Below are positions 1-7,883 of a stretch of DNA of 24,238 nt, in pieces. The DNA lies in IMG/VR virus record IMGVR_UViG_3300047363_000119, positions 1 to 24,238 of that record; one strand, 5' to 3'. Below the pieces are notes generated by a model. It had not been told where the DNA came from. It did no database searches and was given only the letters and a program-made list of their open reading frames with translations. The position numbers and the translations under genes are program-made. The number at the start of each line of letters is the position of its first letter. Position 1 is the first letter of the stretch. This stretch comes from a virus.

Positions 1-455
1 ATACGAGTGTAGTTCGCAGAATAGACTGAAACACGGTTGCGTGAGTATGTGCCTGAGTAAGATGATACACGACCACGAGTATACGAAGACGCACGACTAC
101 GTGAGAATGTACCAGTAAAGTTTGTTACACGGTTGCGAGTGTATGTTGATACACGTGCACGGTTATATGTTCCTGCAAAGTATCCGGTAAATGCTGTCAA
201 ACGCGTACGTGCGTAAGTTGACATGCGATTTCTTGAATAAACACCTGAATATGCAGAAGTGCGAGTACGAGAATAATTACCCTCGAATCCACGTGTGTAG
301 TTTCCTGTAAAGTCACGTGAGTACGTTCCTACGTAATCACCTACAAAAGTACGTGAAAAGGTATTAACACTATTACGTGTGTATGAGGAAACACGATTTC
401 TTGAATAAGCAGAAACACGAGTTGTTAGGTACGATGATGGACGTGTACGAGTATA
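1..455 (-). repeat. Tetrapeptide-repeat coding block, open at the left edge
   Basis: Protein-level repeat of about 150 visible residues with period four. An aromatic residue (Y or F), or sometimes R, is followed by a small residue, then G or R, then N, T, S or D. Arginine-type units (Y-T-R-T, Y-S-R-N) outnumber glycine-type units here. The repeat continues beyond the window. Confidence 0.8.
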
Positions 456-1247
456 ACTCTGATCCACGATCGACCGACGTGTGTTTGTTGCTGAACCCTT
501 TACTAACCAAGTACCTGCAGATGTAGGAACACCTTGTGTACCAGAACGTAATTGATACGAACCAATGGCACCAGCAGTGGCACGTAGGGTTTTTGCACGT
601 TGACCAAGAGTGTACTTGATCTGTGCGTCTGTCATTTCTCTGAATCCGTCTACAGAAGAACCGTCATATACAGTTGCGACTGGACGAACGACATCATAAG
701 TAACTGCACTTAATGACGTCTTTTTCCAAATATGGTAATTTACAGTAGTGCCGTCTCCATGAGTATCGGTAAATACATTTTCAATATGGATACTCCAATC
801 TGATCCCGGAGATGTTTGAGATAGACGGAAGGTACCTTGATATTCAAGACCCGCAACGTCTTTCATGACACGTTCTGTAAGTAGGTCTAAATCCCCGTCG
901 TCCATTTCATAGAAGCCTGGGTTAGGGCCCACGTCATAGTATCCTACTGGACGGGCAAAATCTGCTCCGGACTCATCTGCTGATCCACCTACTTGTTTAA
1001 GGACAGTAGTTGTTGTGGAACCAGTGATCTGAGATGCAGGGTGTGTCCCTGCTGGTTCGTTGTAATAAGTATCTACAAAAGAACCAATATTTACACTTCC
1101 GGTTAAACTGATATTGCCGATATCACTAGCAGTGGCCTCTGCTAATGCTTCTCCAACCTTAACAGCAAGATATGCTTCCTGTGCCGGTTGAAATTCCTGT
1201 AGGTCACCATCATTAATGATTTTTAGTGGTATACTAGATGCTGACAC
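1..1247 (-). CDS. Tetrapeptide-repeat virion protein, probable adhesin (C-terminal part beyond the window)
   Basis: The reading frame is open from a GTG at 1247 to the left edge, giving about 415 residues without a stop. An in-frame TAA lies 18 bases upstream of the GTG with no ATG between, so GTG is the likely start; a purine-rich GAGAGAC (1254-1260) precedes it. It reads M-S-A-S-S-I-P-L-K-I-I-N-D-G-D at the N-terminus. Residues 1-264 are non-repetitive (mixed polar, with W, G and T). From about residue 265 to the edge it becomes a register of four-residue units such as Y-T-R-T, Y-S-R-N, F-T-G-N and Y-S-G-T, the same pattern as in the protein at 1808-6370. Arginine is almost always CGT or CGC here, unlike that neighbour. 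A TATAAATA late promoter lies about 50 bases upstream. Function is not known; a surface-exposed fibre or adhesin is inferred from its late-gene position and repeats. Confidence 0.85.
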   Translation of the reverse strand, partial: MSASSIPLKIINDGDLQEFQPAQEAYLAVKVGEALAEATASDIGNISLTGSVNIGSFVDTYYNEPAGTHPASQITGSTTTTVLKQVGGSADESGADFARPVGYYDVGPNPGFYEMDDGDLDLLTERVMKDVAGLEYQGTFRLSQTSPGSDWSIHIENVFTDTHGDGTTVNYHIWKKTSLSAVTYDVVRPVATVYDGSSVDGFREMTDAQIKYTLGQRAKTLRATAGAIGSYQLRSGTQGVPTSAGTWLVKGSATNTRRSIVDQSYTRTRPSSYLTTRVSAYSRNRVSSYTRNSVNTFSRTFVGDYVGTYSRDFTGNYTRGFEGNYSRTRTSAYSGVYSRNRMSTYARTRLTAFTGYFAGTYNRARVSTYTRNRVTNFTGTFSRSRASSYTRGRVSSYSGTYSRNRVSVYSANYTR

Positions 1248-1264
1248 GATATCGTCTCTCTTTT

Positions 1265-1332
1265 AAAAGTTAAAGTTTAGTGGTTAATGACCTGATTATT
1301 TATACGAAATCAGATCGTCACTTTTAACTTTT
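1265..1332. repeat. Nested inverted repeat around the late promoter
   Basis: The outer arms AAAAGTTAAA (1265-1274) and TTTAACTTTT (1323-1332) are perfect 10-base complements. The pairing continues with AGTG (1279-1282) and CACT (1319-1322) after a four-base bulge. An inner stem CTGATT (1292-1297) and AATCAG (1308-1313) encloses a 10-base loop. The right arm overlaps the end of the chaperone-like gene. It may act as a weak terminator or RNA-stabilising hairpin; the outer stem is almost all A and T, so its strength is uncertain. Confidence 0.5.
1297..1304 (-). promoter_or_regulatory. T4-type late promoter, TATAAATA
   Basis: The coding strand reads CGTATAAATAATC, an exact match to the T4 late promoter -10 octamer read by the gp55 sigma factor with the gp45 clamp. 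It lies in the 76-base gap before the GTG at 1247, leaving a leader of about 40 bases. It should drive the left-edge repeat protein. Confidence 0.75.
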
Positions 1333-1803
1333 TTGCGGCCAGTTTACTTCTTGTGCAGAACTAACACCATCTAGATTTCTTGTGATATCTCTTAATTGCT
1401 GTCGGTAGTCTCGCCAAGACTGCAATTCTTGTTCAGACAGGGGAGCATCGAGTGCTTGGGTCCAATCACATGCACTGAGTAATTGGTTTCTGATTAGACG
1501 TATTTCTCTATGTAAATCATCATCGTTCCAGACCCAAGTCAAAGAGTCAAAGTCCCATCGAGAATGTTTGTTGGGTGGTAACCCTGTGAATTTAAAGGTA
1601 TTGCTTGATGAATCGAACCAATGGTAATCCATGAAGTAAGACATTTCTTTACAACCGTCTGGTAATAAATCTTCATATACATGAATAATGCGTTGAGAAC
1701 CGTCTTGAGTAAACCCTGCAGCATCGTATTTTAATTGTGGGAGAGAGATTCTTTCTATCTTCCCCGTCTGTGTGTTAACATATACAACGTAATATAATTT
1801 CAT
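1324..1803 (-). CDS. Phage tail assembly chaperone-like protein (APC/Tfa type), copy 2
   Basis: 159 residues. The last 55 or so residues carry the signature of the phage tail assembly chaperone family: RNQLLSACDWTQ, then PLSEQELQSWRDYRQQLRDI, then a final V-N-W-P-Q. In that family the small protein is encoded beside a tail fibre and helps assemble or cap it. The N-terminal half (Y-Y-V-V-Y-V-N-T-Q-T-G, later H-W-F-D and W-D-F-D) looks like a small beta domain and differs from that of copy 1 at 6705-7163, although both C-terminal halves align well. The ATG at 1803 sits four bases after the stop of the 1520-residue repeat protein and just ahead of the second repeat protein, so it probably serves one or both. 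The ribosome site before it (TAGAAAA) is weak, suggesting translational coupling. Confidence 0.75.
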   Translation of the reverse strand: MKLYYVVYVNTQTGKIERISLPQLKYDAAGFTQDGSQRIIHVYEDLLPDGCKEMSYFMDYHWFDSSSNTFKFTGLPPNKHSRWDFDSLTWVWNDDDLHREIRLIRNQLLSACDWTQALDAPLSEQELQSWRDYRQQLRDITRNLDGVSSAQEVNWPQKS

Positions 1804-1807
1804 TTTT

Positions 1808-4800
1808 CTAGGTTCTCGTTACAGTATAATAATCTATCTGATAGTTTGTGCCATAATCAGAAGAAATGTAATCTCCTTTTATGTAGGTATATCCACCAGT
1901 CGTGTAGGACTGAGTCACATAATCACCCTGATTAATCTCTGTGTTATAGACATTTGTTCCTTGCCAATTAATCTGGTTAGTAACTATTTCTTCCATCTCT
2001 TGAGTGTATGTGGTTACATCTCTCCACCAGCTACCAGCAGAACTAGTATCGGTCTGTTCTGGTGGTGGTTCTGTATTGTCGTCAGTTGAAGTAGGGTCAA
2101 CTTGATTAGGCTTGGTGACCGTGTAACTACCTGCTGCGATCCAGTTGCTTCCATTAAACACCTGAATATTGTATGTATATGATGATCCATTCGGTGGAAC
2201 TTCATTTACTGTGAAAGTATTTAGGTTAGTTGTTATTGAAACATCTGATAAAATTATTAAAGATCCACGATAAACTCTCATTTGCACCGCATTCGTATCG
2301 GTGCCTTCAGTTAAATGAGTAATACTTAATTCATGATTTGTAGCATCTGGATGAACTATTCTGTTGGTTGTTGTGGTAAATATGCCACTATCATTATCGT
2401 ATAGGGTAAATTCTTTCTCAGCAAGGACTTCTACACCTTCACTTCCCAGTTGCGCATTAACACTAGATGTATCATTACCTGATCGTAGTTGTGCAAGAAA
2501 CACTTCTCCTTGCCACCCCAACTCAGAATCTCCGGTTGTTACGGTACTAGTACTGGTATAATTACCTACAAATTCACCCGTATAATACGTTTTTGCACCA
2601 TCGGAATATGAAGACACTCGAGTTTTTGTAAAATCTCTCGTTGAGGTGACCGTTGAGTTTCGTGTTGAAGGCACAAAGTTTGCATAGTCACCTAAGTAAC
2701 TTGGTGTTCTTATATAACTACTAATATCCGTAAAGTCACGAGTATATGCACCCTCGTAATTACCTGTGTAATTTCCAATGAACTCTAGTATTCTAGTGAA
2801 AACACTAACCCTAACATTATCTCTAGCACTTATTCGTGTGTAATAAGATATTGGGTATCTGCTATATGAGTCTACAACATTACCTACATAATTCCCTTGA
2901 TAGTTACCTAAGTAAGATGAGGATCTAGAATAAGTTCCTGTAAAGTTACCCAAGTAATTACCAATATACGATAAAGTTCGACTATATGTTCCTGTGTAAT
3001 TACCTTCATAATTACCAAGGTATGTTACTGTTCGACTATATGTGCCTGTGTACTCACCCAAAAAATTACCAATAAAGTCTCCAGCATAGTTACCTATAAA
3101 GTTCCCAAGGAAATTGCCAGTGTAGTCACCTGTATATGTGCCCGCATAATCAAAGACTTGAGGTCGAGTACGAGTCGATGTTCTATTGGAAGTGCGTGTA
3201 TAATTAACTGGATAGGTTACTACGTAACCCTCCATTATAATTTGACTCCGTTTAGGTCCAATAAAATTACCAGTGAAGTCTCCTATAAAGTATAGGGTTC
3301 TATCGAAATCTCCTGTGTAATTTCCAATGAATGACCTACTATAAACTCCAGTATATTCCCCTATGAAATCACGATTAAAGTTACCTTCAAAACCTACAGT
3401 GTATGTTGAAGCTCGACTTTTAGTATAAGTGCTATACCTGTAAACTATTCTACCACTTTGTTTAGTGCGGGTTCTAGTATTGGTCCCCATAAAACTGCGA
3501 CTGTAGTATACTGGTTCATAAAATATAGTCCCCTGTTCATTTACTTCTCTAACAGAAATTCTTGTGTCATTTCCAATGAAGTTGCGTGTATAATTTCCAG
3601 CATAGTTTCTAGAATAATTTCCTAGATAAGTTGAAACACGATTCCCAATGTACGTAATAGTACCTGCATAAGCAGACGATCTATCTCTAGTAGAACTCGT
3701 ACCCACTGTTCTAATTCGATCATAATTACCTGTGAAATCTCTGGAATAGTTCCCTATAAAAGTTTGCGTAGAACTAGGTGCGCTGAGTGTCGTCGTCTCG
3801 GCGATCTTATAATCTGTGTGGAATGCGGTAGCAGATCCAACTTGGACACCTCTCCAATAATATTTCCCATTGGCTGCTATAGGACCATCTTCTGCTATTG
3901 CCTCATTATAAGTATCATAGTCAGACGTATGTACCAATACACCATTCCACCGCAATTCAATAGAGTATGTGTTGCTTCCACCACCTCCAGGATTAAAGGG
4001 GTCGTTATCTCCAAAATTAAAATTAGTTACAATCCTCCAAGCATATTGAACAACACCGTTTTGGATCGAGTGTTCCCAAGGGTCTGAGCCAGAGACCGTT
4101 CTAGTTCTTTCATATGCTGACGTTCTTGTTCTATTATAGTTTCCTTCGTATGAATTACCTCCCGTGAAGTTTCCCACGAAAGTTCGAAAGAAATTAGATG
4201 CCTTTGTGTAGTTACCAACAAACGTTCTATTATAGTTTCCTACAAATGCTCGTGCATAATTTCCTTCGTATGCACTTGTTCTTATACGAGTGAAGTCTAC
4301 CATGTCGGCATAATAAGTTATTCTTGTTCTAGCAGTATTGCCAATATAATAAATGGTCCTATTATAGTTTCCTGTGAAGGTTACTCCCTTATTTCCTATA
4401 AAATATCGTGTAGAACTAACGGCTCTAGATCGAGAATATGCAGATTGTCGAGTCTTAGTATAGGTGCCCTCGTATGATGAATATCTAGTTCTTGCAAAAT
4501 TTTGTGAATATGCACTTATCCTAGTAGAGGTCACTCGACTTGAAGTTCGAGCATAATCGACCTGTGGGACAAAATCCCCAGTAAAATTACCTAAAAAGTT
4601 TCCAAGGAAATAGACTGTGCGACTAAATATTCCAGGCCTAAATCTTTGGTAGGAAGTTATTCTAGTTCTAGTAGAATCTCTATTATATGTTGAATATCTC
4701 GTGCGTATAGACGTTCTACTATACGTCTTATCTGTTGGAATGTATACCGAACGATTCCGTGTATACGTGCCAGCAAAGGTCTTAGATGTTGCTGTGTCTG

Positions 4801-6370
4801 GAGCACGATTGCGGGTAGACGTACTAGTAAAGGTCTTAGATGTTGATAAAGTTGTTGGTCTATTTCTAGTATAAATTTCCGTAAACGTAGATGCACGGTC
4901 TCTTTCGTAGGTTTCGGTATACGTTTGTGGACGGAGTACAAGTTCAAACCTACCCTCTTCTTCACTGGGGTTGAGAATATTCCAGTTATAATAGATAGTT
5001 CTAGCATAGAATCGAGAATAGTTACCTTCGAAAGACAACCCGGCCGTGTAAGACACATTACTAGTCGTTGTGCGTGTGATGTTTCTTACTGACTCACTAT
5101 TATAGTTACCTTCATACGCAGAAGTTCTTGTGTAGTTTCCGACATAAGAAATATAACCAGTTCTGTTTCTATTGTAGATACTAGTTCTAGTAAAGTTTCC
5201 AGTAAAATCACCAGTATAATATACGATGAAGTTACCGATAAAATCTCTGTTGAACGATTGAGCCGCATCGACAACAGATTGTCTGGTATACAATATCGTG
5301 TTGTCTTTGGTGATATTATACGAGGTGGTCGTATTATAAGATGAAAAGGTTGCGGTATGATTCGTGCCTGTAAAAGTGCTCGATGAACTTACAAAGTCTC
5401 TTAATGCAACTCCGTCTGATCCCGAAACCCTAAACAGTTTTACATGATAAGGACCACTTTCATCTGTTGTTGCCTGAAAACTTATTGATTGTCCGGTGCC
5501 CTCAGTTAGAGACGTTACATTGGAAAACTGTAAAGATCCAGAAGAACTTTCATCTTGTTGACCTGATCCTGAAGAGGATGCTTCCAACCTTGCCGCAAAG
5601 AGAGCATTTAGATTTCTGAAGTTAGAATATATTTCAGACCCAGTCCTACCATAATTTCTAAGAACAGAATCGTAATAGTATGATGCATTTGTACCTAAAC
5701 TTAAACCGAATAAATCCGTTGAAGGATTGCCTTCGAAATTAGAAGAATTAGATGTTAAAGACCACTCTAAATTTACATAAGCACCATTACTATGATATAT
5801 TATTGGATCTCCAAATACTGTCCAATCATCACTTGGTGGTAGGTATTCTTCAATGTGAAAAACTTCATTTGAGGTTAATGCTCTGGAATCAAATCCGATT
5901 GCTCCACTTGATGTTTTTATCTGGAGACCATATTCGTCATTGTTTAAATTAGATGCATTATCAAGAATACCATCGACGTGACGTACTACAAAGTAATCTA
6001 AATCAACGTTCCAGTCTGCGGTGACGTAGGTATTGTTTTGGTATCCACCAGGCGCAAATCCTCTGCCTTTGAATCGAATAATGTTTTCTAATGCATCTGA
6101 AAAAGAGGATTCTAGGAAAAAGATTTCTGGACTGTAGACAGTAACGTCACCGTAAATATTATCTACGTTTTGTGAGGTATAATTACCTCCACCCACAGCA
6201 GTCGGAGATTTTACAAATATAAAATCAAAATCACCGAGGGGATAATCTAAGGTAACATAGGAAGCACGATCATGCTGAGTTACTCGATAGTTAATCAGAT
6301 CGAGTGAGGAGTCGGCAATAGTAAAATTATCACCGTTTGCATTTCCTTGTATCTTTAGGCCATAAGGCAT
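1808..6370 (-). CDS. Giant tetrapeptide-repeat virion protein (putative tail adhesin)
   Basis: 1520 residues. Order of parts: a YG module at residues 1-30 (P-Y-G-L-K-I) and a second YG module near 146-180 (E-Y-G-L-Q-I); a Ser/Gly/Gln linker near 262-276; an Ig-like segment starting V-T-S-L-T-E-G-T near 283; repeat block 1 (375-758, with a non-repeat break near 460-485); an insert of about 110 residues containing W-R-I-V and Y-Y-W-R-G (759-870); repeat block 2 (871-1272); then a C-terminal region with a second L-T-E-G-T segment, a Pro/Glu/Asp linker and a Tyr-rich end. The repeats are [YF]-x-[GR]-[NDT] units such as FIGNYTGNY and YSRTVTYLGNY. No signal peptide or membrane segment is seen. It is probably a surface-exposed fibre, judged from size, late-operon position and flanking chaperone-like genes. 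No known fibre family is recognised. The ATG overlaps the upstream stop (TAATG). Confidence 0.85.
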   Translation of the reverse strand: MPYGLKIQGNANGDNFTIADSSLDLINYRVTQHDRASYVTLDYPLGDFDFIFVKSPTAVGGGNYTSQNVDNIYGDVTVYSPEIFFLESSFSDALENIIRFKGRGFAPGGYQNNTYVTADWNVDLDYFVVRHVDGILDNASNLNNDEYGLQIKTSSGAIGFDSRALTSNEVFHIEEYLPPSDDWTVFGDPIIYHSNGAYVNLEWSLTSNSSNFEGNPSTDLFGLSLGTNASYYYDSVLRNYGRTGSEIYSNFRNLNALFAARLEASSSGSGQQDESSSGSLQFSNVTSLTEGTGQSISFQATTDESGPYHVKLFRVSGSDGVALRDFVSSSSTFTGTNHTATFSSYNTTTSYNITKDNTILYTRQSVVDAAQSFNRDFIGNFIVYYTGDFTGNFTRTSIYNRNRTGYISYVGNYTRTSAYEGNYNSESVRNITRTTTSNVSYTAGLSFEGNYSRFYARTIYYNWNILNPSEEEGRFELVLRPQTYTETYERDRASTFTEIYTRNRPTTLSTSKTFTSTSTRNRAPDTATSKTFAGTYTRNRSVYIPTDKTYSRTSIRTRYSTYNRDSTRTRITSYQRFRPGIFSRTVYFLGNFLGNFTGDFVPQVDYARTSSRVTSTRISAYSQNFARTRYSSYEGTYTKTRQSAYSRSRAVSSTRYFIGNKGVTFTGNYNRTIYYIGNTARTRITYYADMVDFTRIRTSAYEGNYARAFVGNYNRTFVGNYTKASNFFRTFVGNFTGGNSYEGNYNRTRTSAYERTRTVSGSDPWEHSIQNGVVQYAWRIVTNFNFGDNDPFNPGGGGSNTYSIELRWNGVLVHTSDYDTYNEAIAEDGPIAANGKYYWRGVQVGSATAFHTDYKIAETTTLSAPSSTQTFIGNYSRDFTGNYDRIRTVGTSSTRDRSSAYAGTITYIGNRVSTYLGNYSRNYAGNYTRNFIGNDTRISVREVNEQGTIFYEPVYYSRSFMGTNTRTRTKQSGRIVYRYSTYTKSRASTYTVGFEGNFNRDFIGEYTGVYSRSFIGNYTGDFDRTLYFIGDFTGNFIGPKRSQIIMEGYVVTYPVNYTRTSNRTSTRTRPQVFDYAGTYTGDYTGNFLGNFIGNYAGDFIGNFLGEYTGTYSRTVTYLGNYEGNYTGTYSRTLSYIGNYLGNFTGTYSRSSSYLGNYQGNYVGNVVDSYSRYPISYYTRISARDNVRVSVFTRILEFIGNYTGNYEGAYTRDFTDISSYIRTPSYLGDYANFVPSTRNSTVTSTRDFTKTRVSSYSDGAKTYYTGEFVGNYTSTSTVTTGDSELGWQGEVFLAQLRSGNDTSSVNAQLGSEGVEVLAEKEFTLYDNDSGIFTTTTNRIVHPDATNHELSITHLTEGTDTNAVQMRVYRGSLIILSDVSITTNLNTFTVNEVPPNGSSYTYNIQVFNGSNWIAAGSYTVTKPNQVDPTSTDDNTEPPPEQTDTSSAGSWWRDVTTYTQEMEEIVTNQINWQGTNVYNTEINQGDYVTQSYTTGGYTYIKGDYISSDYGTNYQIDYYTVTRT
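2555..3760 (-). repeat. Tetrapeptide-repeat block 2 of the 1520-residue protein
   Basis: About 402 residues in a mostly unbroken four-residue register, with the densest glycine-type units at 2880-3130 (for example YTGDYTGNFLGNF). All four glycine codons and both codons of N, Y and F are used in different copies. The array is therefore conserved in protein rather than DNA and is not a fresh slippage product. Confidence 0.85.
4097..5248 (-). repeat. Tetrapeptide-repeat block 1 of the 1520-residue protein
   Basis: About 384 residues of [YF]-x-[GR]-[NDT] units, richer in arginine-type units (YTRNRS, RTRTSAYE, SKTFT) than block 2. A non-repetitive stretch near residues 460-485 (N-W-N-I-L-N-P-S) interrupts it. 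Out-of-phase steps of one or two residues occur, but the period of four resumes after each. Confidence 0.85.
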
Positions 6371-6696
6371 TATCCGATCCTTATTGCCATCATATCAATT
6401 GTCAAAAGAACCGCAGTATCTGCAGGTCTCTCCAGTAGGTCATATAGATTGACTCTAAAAAACCCTGAGTGTCGTGTTATCCAAACTCGCACCATTCGAT
6501 CTGAAGTGGGTTTTCGCACAAAGGTTATAATAACTTTATCCGGATCGTCTGCGTCCGGACAGGGGAAATCTTCTGAGGCGTAAGGTCCTGGTCCAAGGAG
6601 ACGAGACTCTCTCACTTGGATATTGCTGGTTCTTATGCTGTCTGAGAATACGACCGTCTGCCCATCTGGACCGTATAATTGGATACCATAACTCAT
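6370..6696 (-). CDS. Small virion protein with one YG module
   Basis: 108 residues, starting M-S-Y-G-I-Q-L-Y-G-P-D-G-Q and followed by V-V-F-S-D-S. This pattern (M-x-YG-[LI], then a short turn and an F-x-S element) recurs in the neighbours at 7160-7882, 7884-8180 and the N-terminus of the 1520-residue protein. The rest has beta-type alternation (V-I-I-T-F-V-R-K-P, then M-V-R-V-W-I-T-R). Short tail proteins with this N-terminus occur in many phages, but I know no biochemical role. A strong TAGGGGGAA ribosome site precedes the ATG, and the stop overlaps the next ATG by one base, so the two proteins are probably translationally coupled. Confidence 0.75.
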   Translation of the reverse strand: MSYGIQLYGPDGQTVVFSDSIRTSNIQVRESRLLGPGPYASEDFPCPDADDPDKVIITFVRKPTSDRMVRVWITRHSGFFRVNLYDLLERPADTAVLLTIDMMAIRIG

Positions 6697-6704
6697 GGTT
6701 CCCC

Positions 6705-7163
6705 CTATGGTTTAGGTGGCCAAACAACTGACTCCAAACTTTCAACTCCATCTAGGTTCTCTGTAATGTCACGTAGTGCTTGTCGGTACTCTGCCCATTC
6801 GGTACGAGTTCCGTCACTCATTCCATTGTCGTCCATTCGAGTCCAGTCAGAAGATGCTAATAACGCATTTCTTTTTGTTCTAAGATCTGACATGAATCTT
6901 TGAGAGTCAAATTCCCAACCTTGCAGAGTCCAATTATAATACCCACCTTCTGGTCTGGGTGGTTTGTCTTGCCAAGATTCTAATTCAAAATCCCAATATT
7001 TTTCATTCACGTGATCAACAGAAGGTTCATCGGAAATATTTCGAACGATACTATCACCATTCATATCACCATCGACGATATTATCGTGAACAGATCTGCT
7101 TAGTTTTTGTGTAAACCTCACTTCACCCGTTTCTGGGTTTATGTATGCGTAACTTTTGCTCAT
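6705..7163 (-). CDS. Phage tail assembly chaperone-like protein (APC/Tfa type), copy 1
   Basis: 152 residues from the ATG at 7163. That start was chosen because it overlaps the upstream stop as ATGA and has AGGAAAA at a good distance; a longer frame back to 7208 would overlap the previous gene by 49 bases. The N-terminus S-K-S-Y-A-Y-I-N-P-E-T-G-E-V is a short beta domain. A central W-x-F and P-R-P-E-G-G-Y-Y-N-W stretch follows. The C-terminal third holds the chaperone signature: R-N-A-L-L-A-S-S-D-W-T, then WAEYRQALRDI, then V-V-W-P-P-K-P. It lies between two YG-module genes and upstream of the giant repeat protein, suggesting a role in assembling one of these tip or fibre proteins. Confidence 0.8.
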   Translation of the reverse strand: MSKSYAYINPETGEVRFTQKLSRSVHDNIVDGDMNGDSIVRNISDEPSVDHVNEKYWDFELESWQDKPPRPEGGYYNWTLQGWEFDSQRFMSDLRTKRNALLASSDWTRMDDNGMSDGTRTEWAEYRQALRDITENLDGVESLESVVWPPKP

Positions 7164-7882
7164 GAGATAAATTTTCCTATTATATAATTTGATTGGTAAT
7201 GAGACCAAAATTCTATTCTTTGAGTTCCGTCATAATGAAATAATGCATAAGATGCTATGTTGTCTACTTGGACACCACCATCAATTCCACCTATTACTGG
7301 ACCTATGTATATCTCATAACTCATAAACGACATGGTGTTTGCCATTACAAAATAATCGTTGATGTCATCCCCAGCTGGTATATAATATGTAGATAACTTT
7401 ATGGGATCAGTTACTATAGTATTTGTTGGTGCTGTTACATTCCCGACAGCAACGATTTCCATATTATTATCGAGTTCACTACTGAATATTACACCGTTTC
7501 CCGTTTCATCATATATCTCTAACCCATATCCACTCGTTGCTTTTGTTAAACCATAAGATTTTAAAAGTTTATAGTTATAACTAGCAGGGGTTTTATGTAA
7601 GGGAAATGGGTTTGTGGAACCAAATTCTTTTTCATTCCAATCAATACTGCCAGCAAAATCTTCAAGTGTAATCAAAGGTTTTTCTATAAACGCACTCCAT
7701 GTACCAGAGGTTTTTCCTCTAGGTTGTATCATAACTATATCACCGTTTGTTTCAACAGTGTTAGGTGGAGGATACGAAACACCACTACTAGCAATTCCAC
7801 TATGAGTTATTAGAAGATTTGGATATTTATCATCTATTATCACATGATCGTCTGAATTTTTTATTTCAATTCCGTATGACAT
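7160..7882 (-). CDS. Virion protein with two YG modules
   Basis: 240 residues. It starts M-S-Y-G-I-E-I-K-N-S-D-D-H, and near residue 117 the same module recurs as S-G-Y-G-L-E-I-Y-D-E-T-G-N-G-V-I-F-S-S. It therefore looks like a fusion or tandem duplication of two proteins like its 98- and 108-residue neighbours. Each half continues with beta-rich sequence (for example G-T-W-S-A-F-I-E-K-P in the first half). No catalytic motif or membrane segment is seen. It probably belongs to the tail tip or fibre set by context. Its stop overlaps the next ATG (ATGA) and its start lies just after the previous stop. Arginines are AGA, in contrast to CGT in the baseplate genes to the right. Confidence 0.75.
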   Translation of the reverse strand: MSYGIEIKNSDDHVIIDDKYPNLLITHSGIASSGVSYPPPNTVETNGDIVMIQPRGKTSGTWSAFIEKPLITLEDFAGSIDWNEKEFGSTNPFPLHKTPASYNYKLLKSYGLTKATSGYGLEIYDETGNGVIFSSELDNNMEIVAVGNVTAPTNTIVTDPIKLSTYYIPAGDDINDYFVMANTMSFMSYEIYIGPVIGGIDGGVQVDNIASYALFHYDGTQRIEFWSHYQSNYIIGKFIS

Positions 7883-7883
7883 A

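Noticed and set aside
1808-2100. Tyr/Asn-rich C-terminus of the 1520-residue protein as a variable region of a diversity-generating retroelement
   Set aside because: No reverse transcriptase, template repeat or matching second copy is visible in the window.
4657-5058. 133-residue minus-strand frame inside the giant repeat gene
   Set aside because: It lies out of phase within repeat coding sequence, has no ribosome site of note, and its composition is what a shifted reading of the repeats would give.
1808-5248. Many N-x-[ST] sequons in the repeats (N-Y-T, N-F-T, N-R-T) as glycosylation sites
   Set aside because: They follow automatically from the G-N-[YF]-[TS] pattern. No glycosyltransferase is in the window, and most bacteria lack this modification.
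4097-5248. The repeat arrays as a CRISPR or DNA-level tandem repeat
   Set aside because: The units are only 12 bases and vary freely in synonymous positions. The conservation is in the protein, with no regular spacers.
7164-7208. Fifteen-residue N-terminal extension of the chaperone-like gene
   Set aside because: It would overlap the previous gene by 49 bases. The ATG at 7163 has an ATGA junction and a ribosome site, and its product starts with a normal domain.
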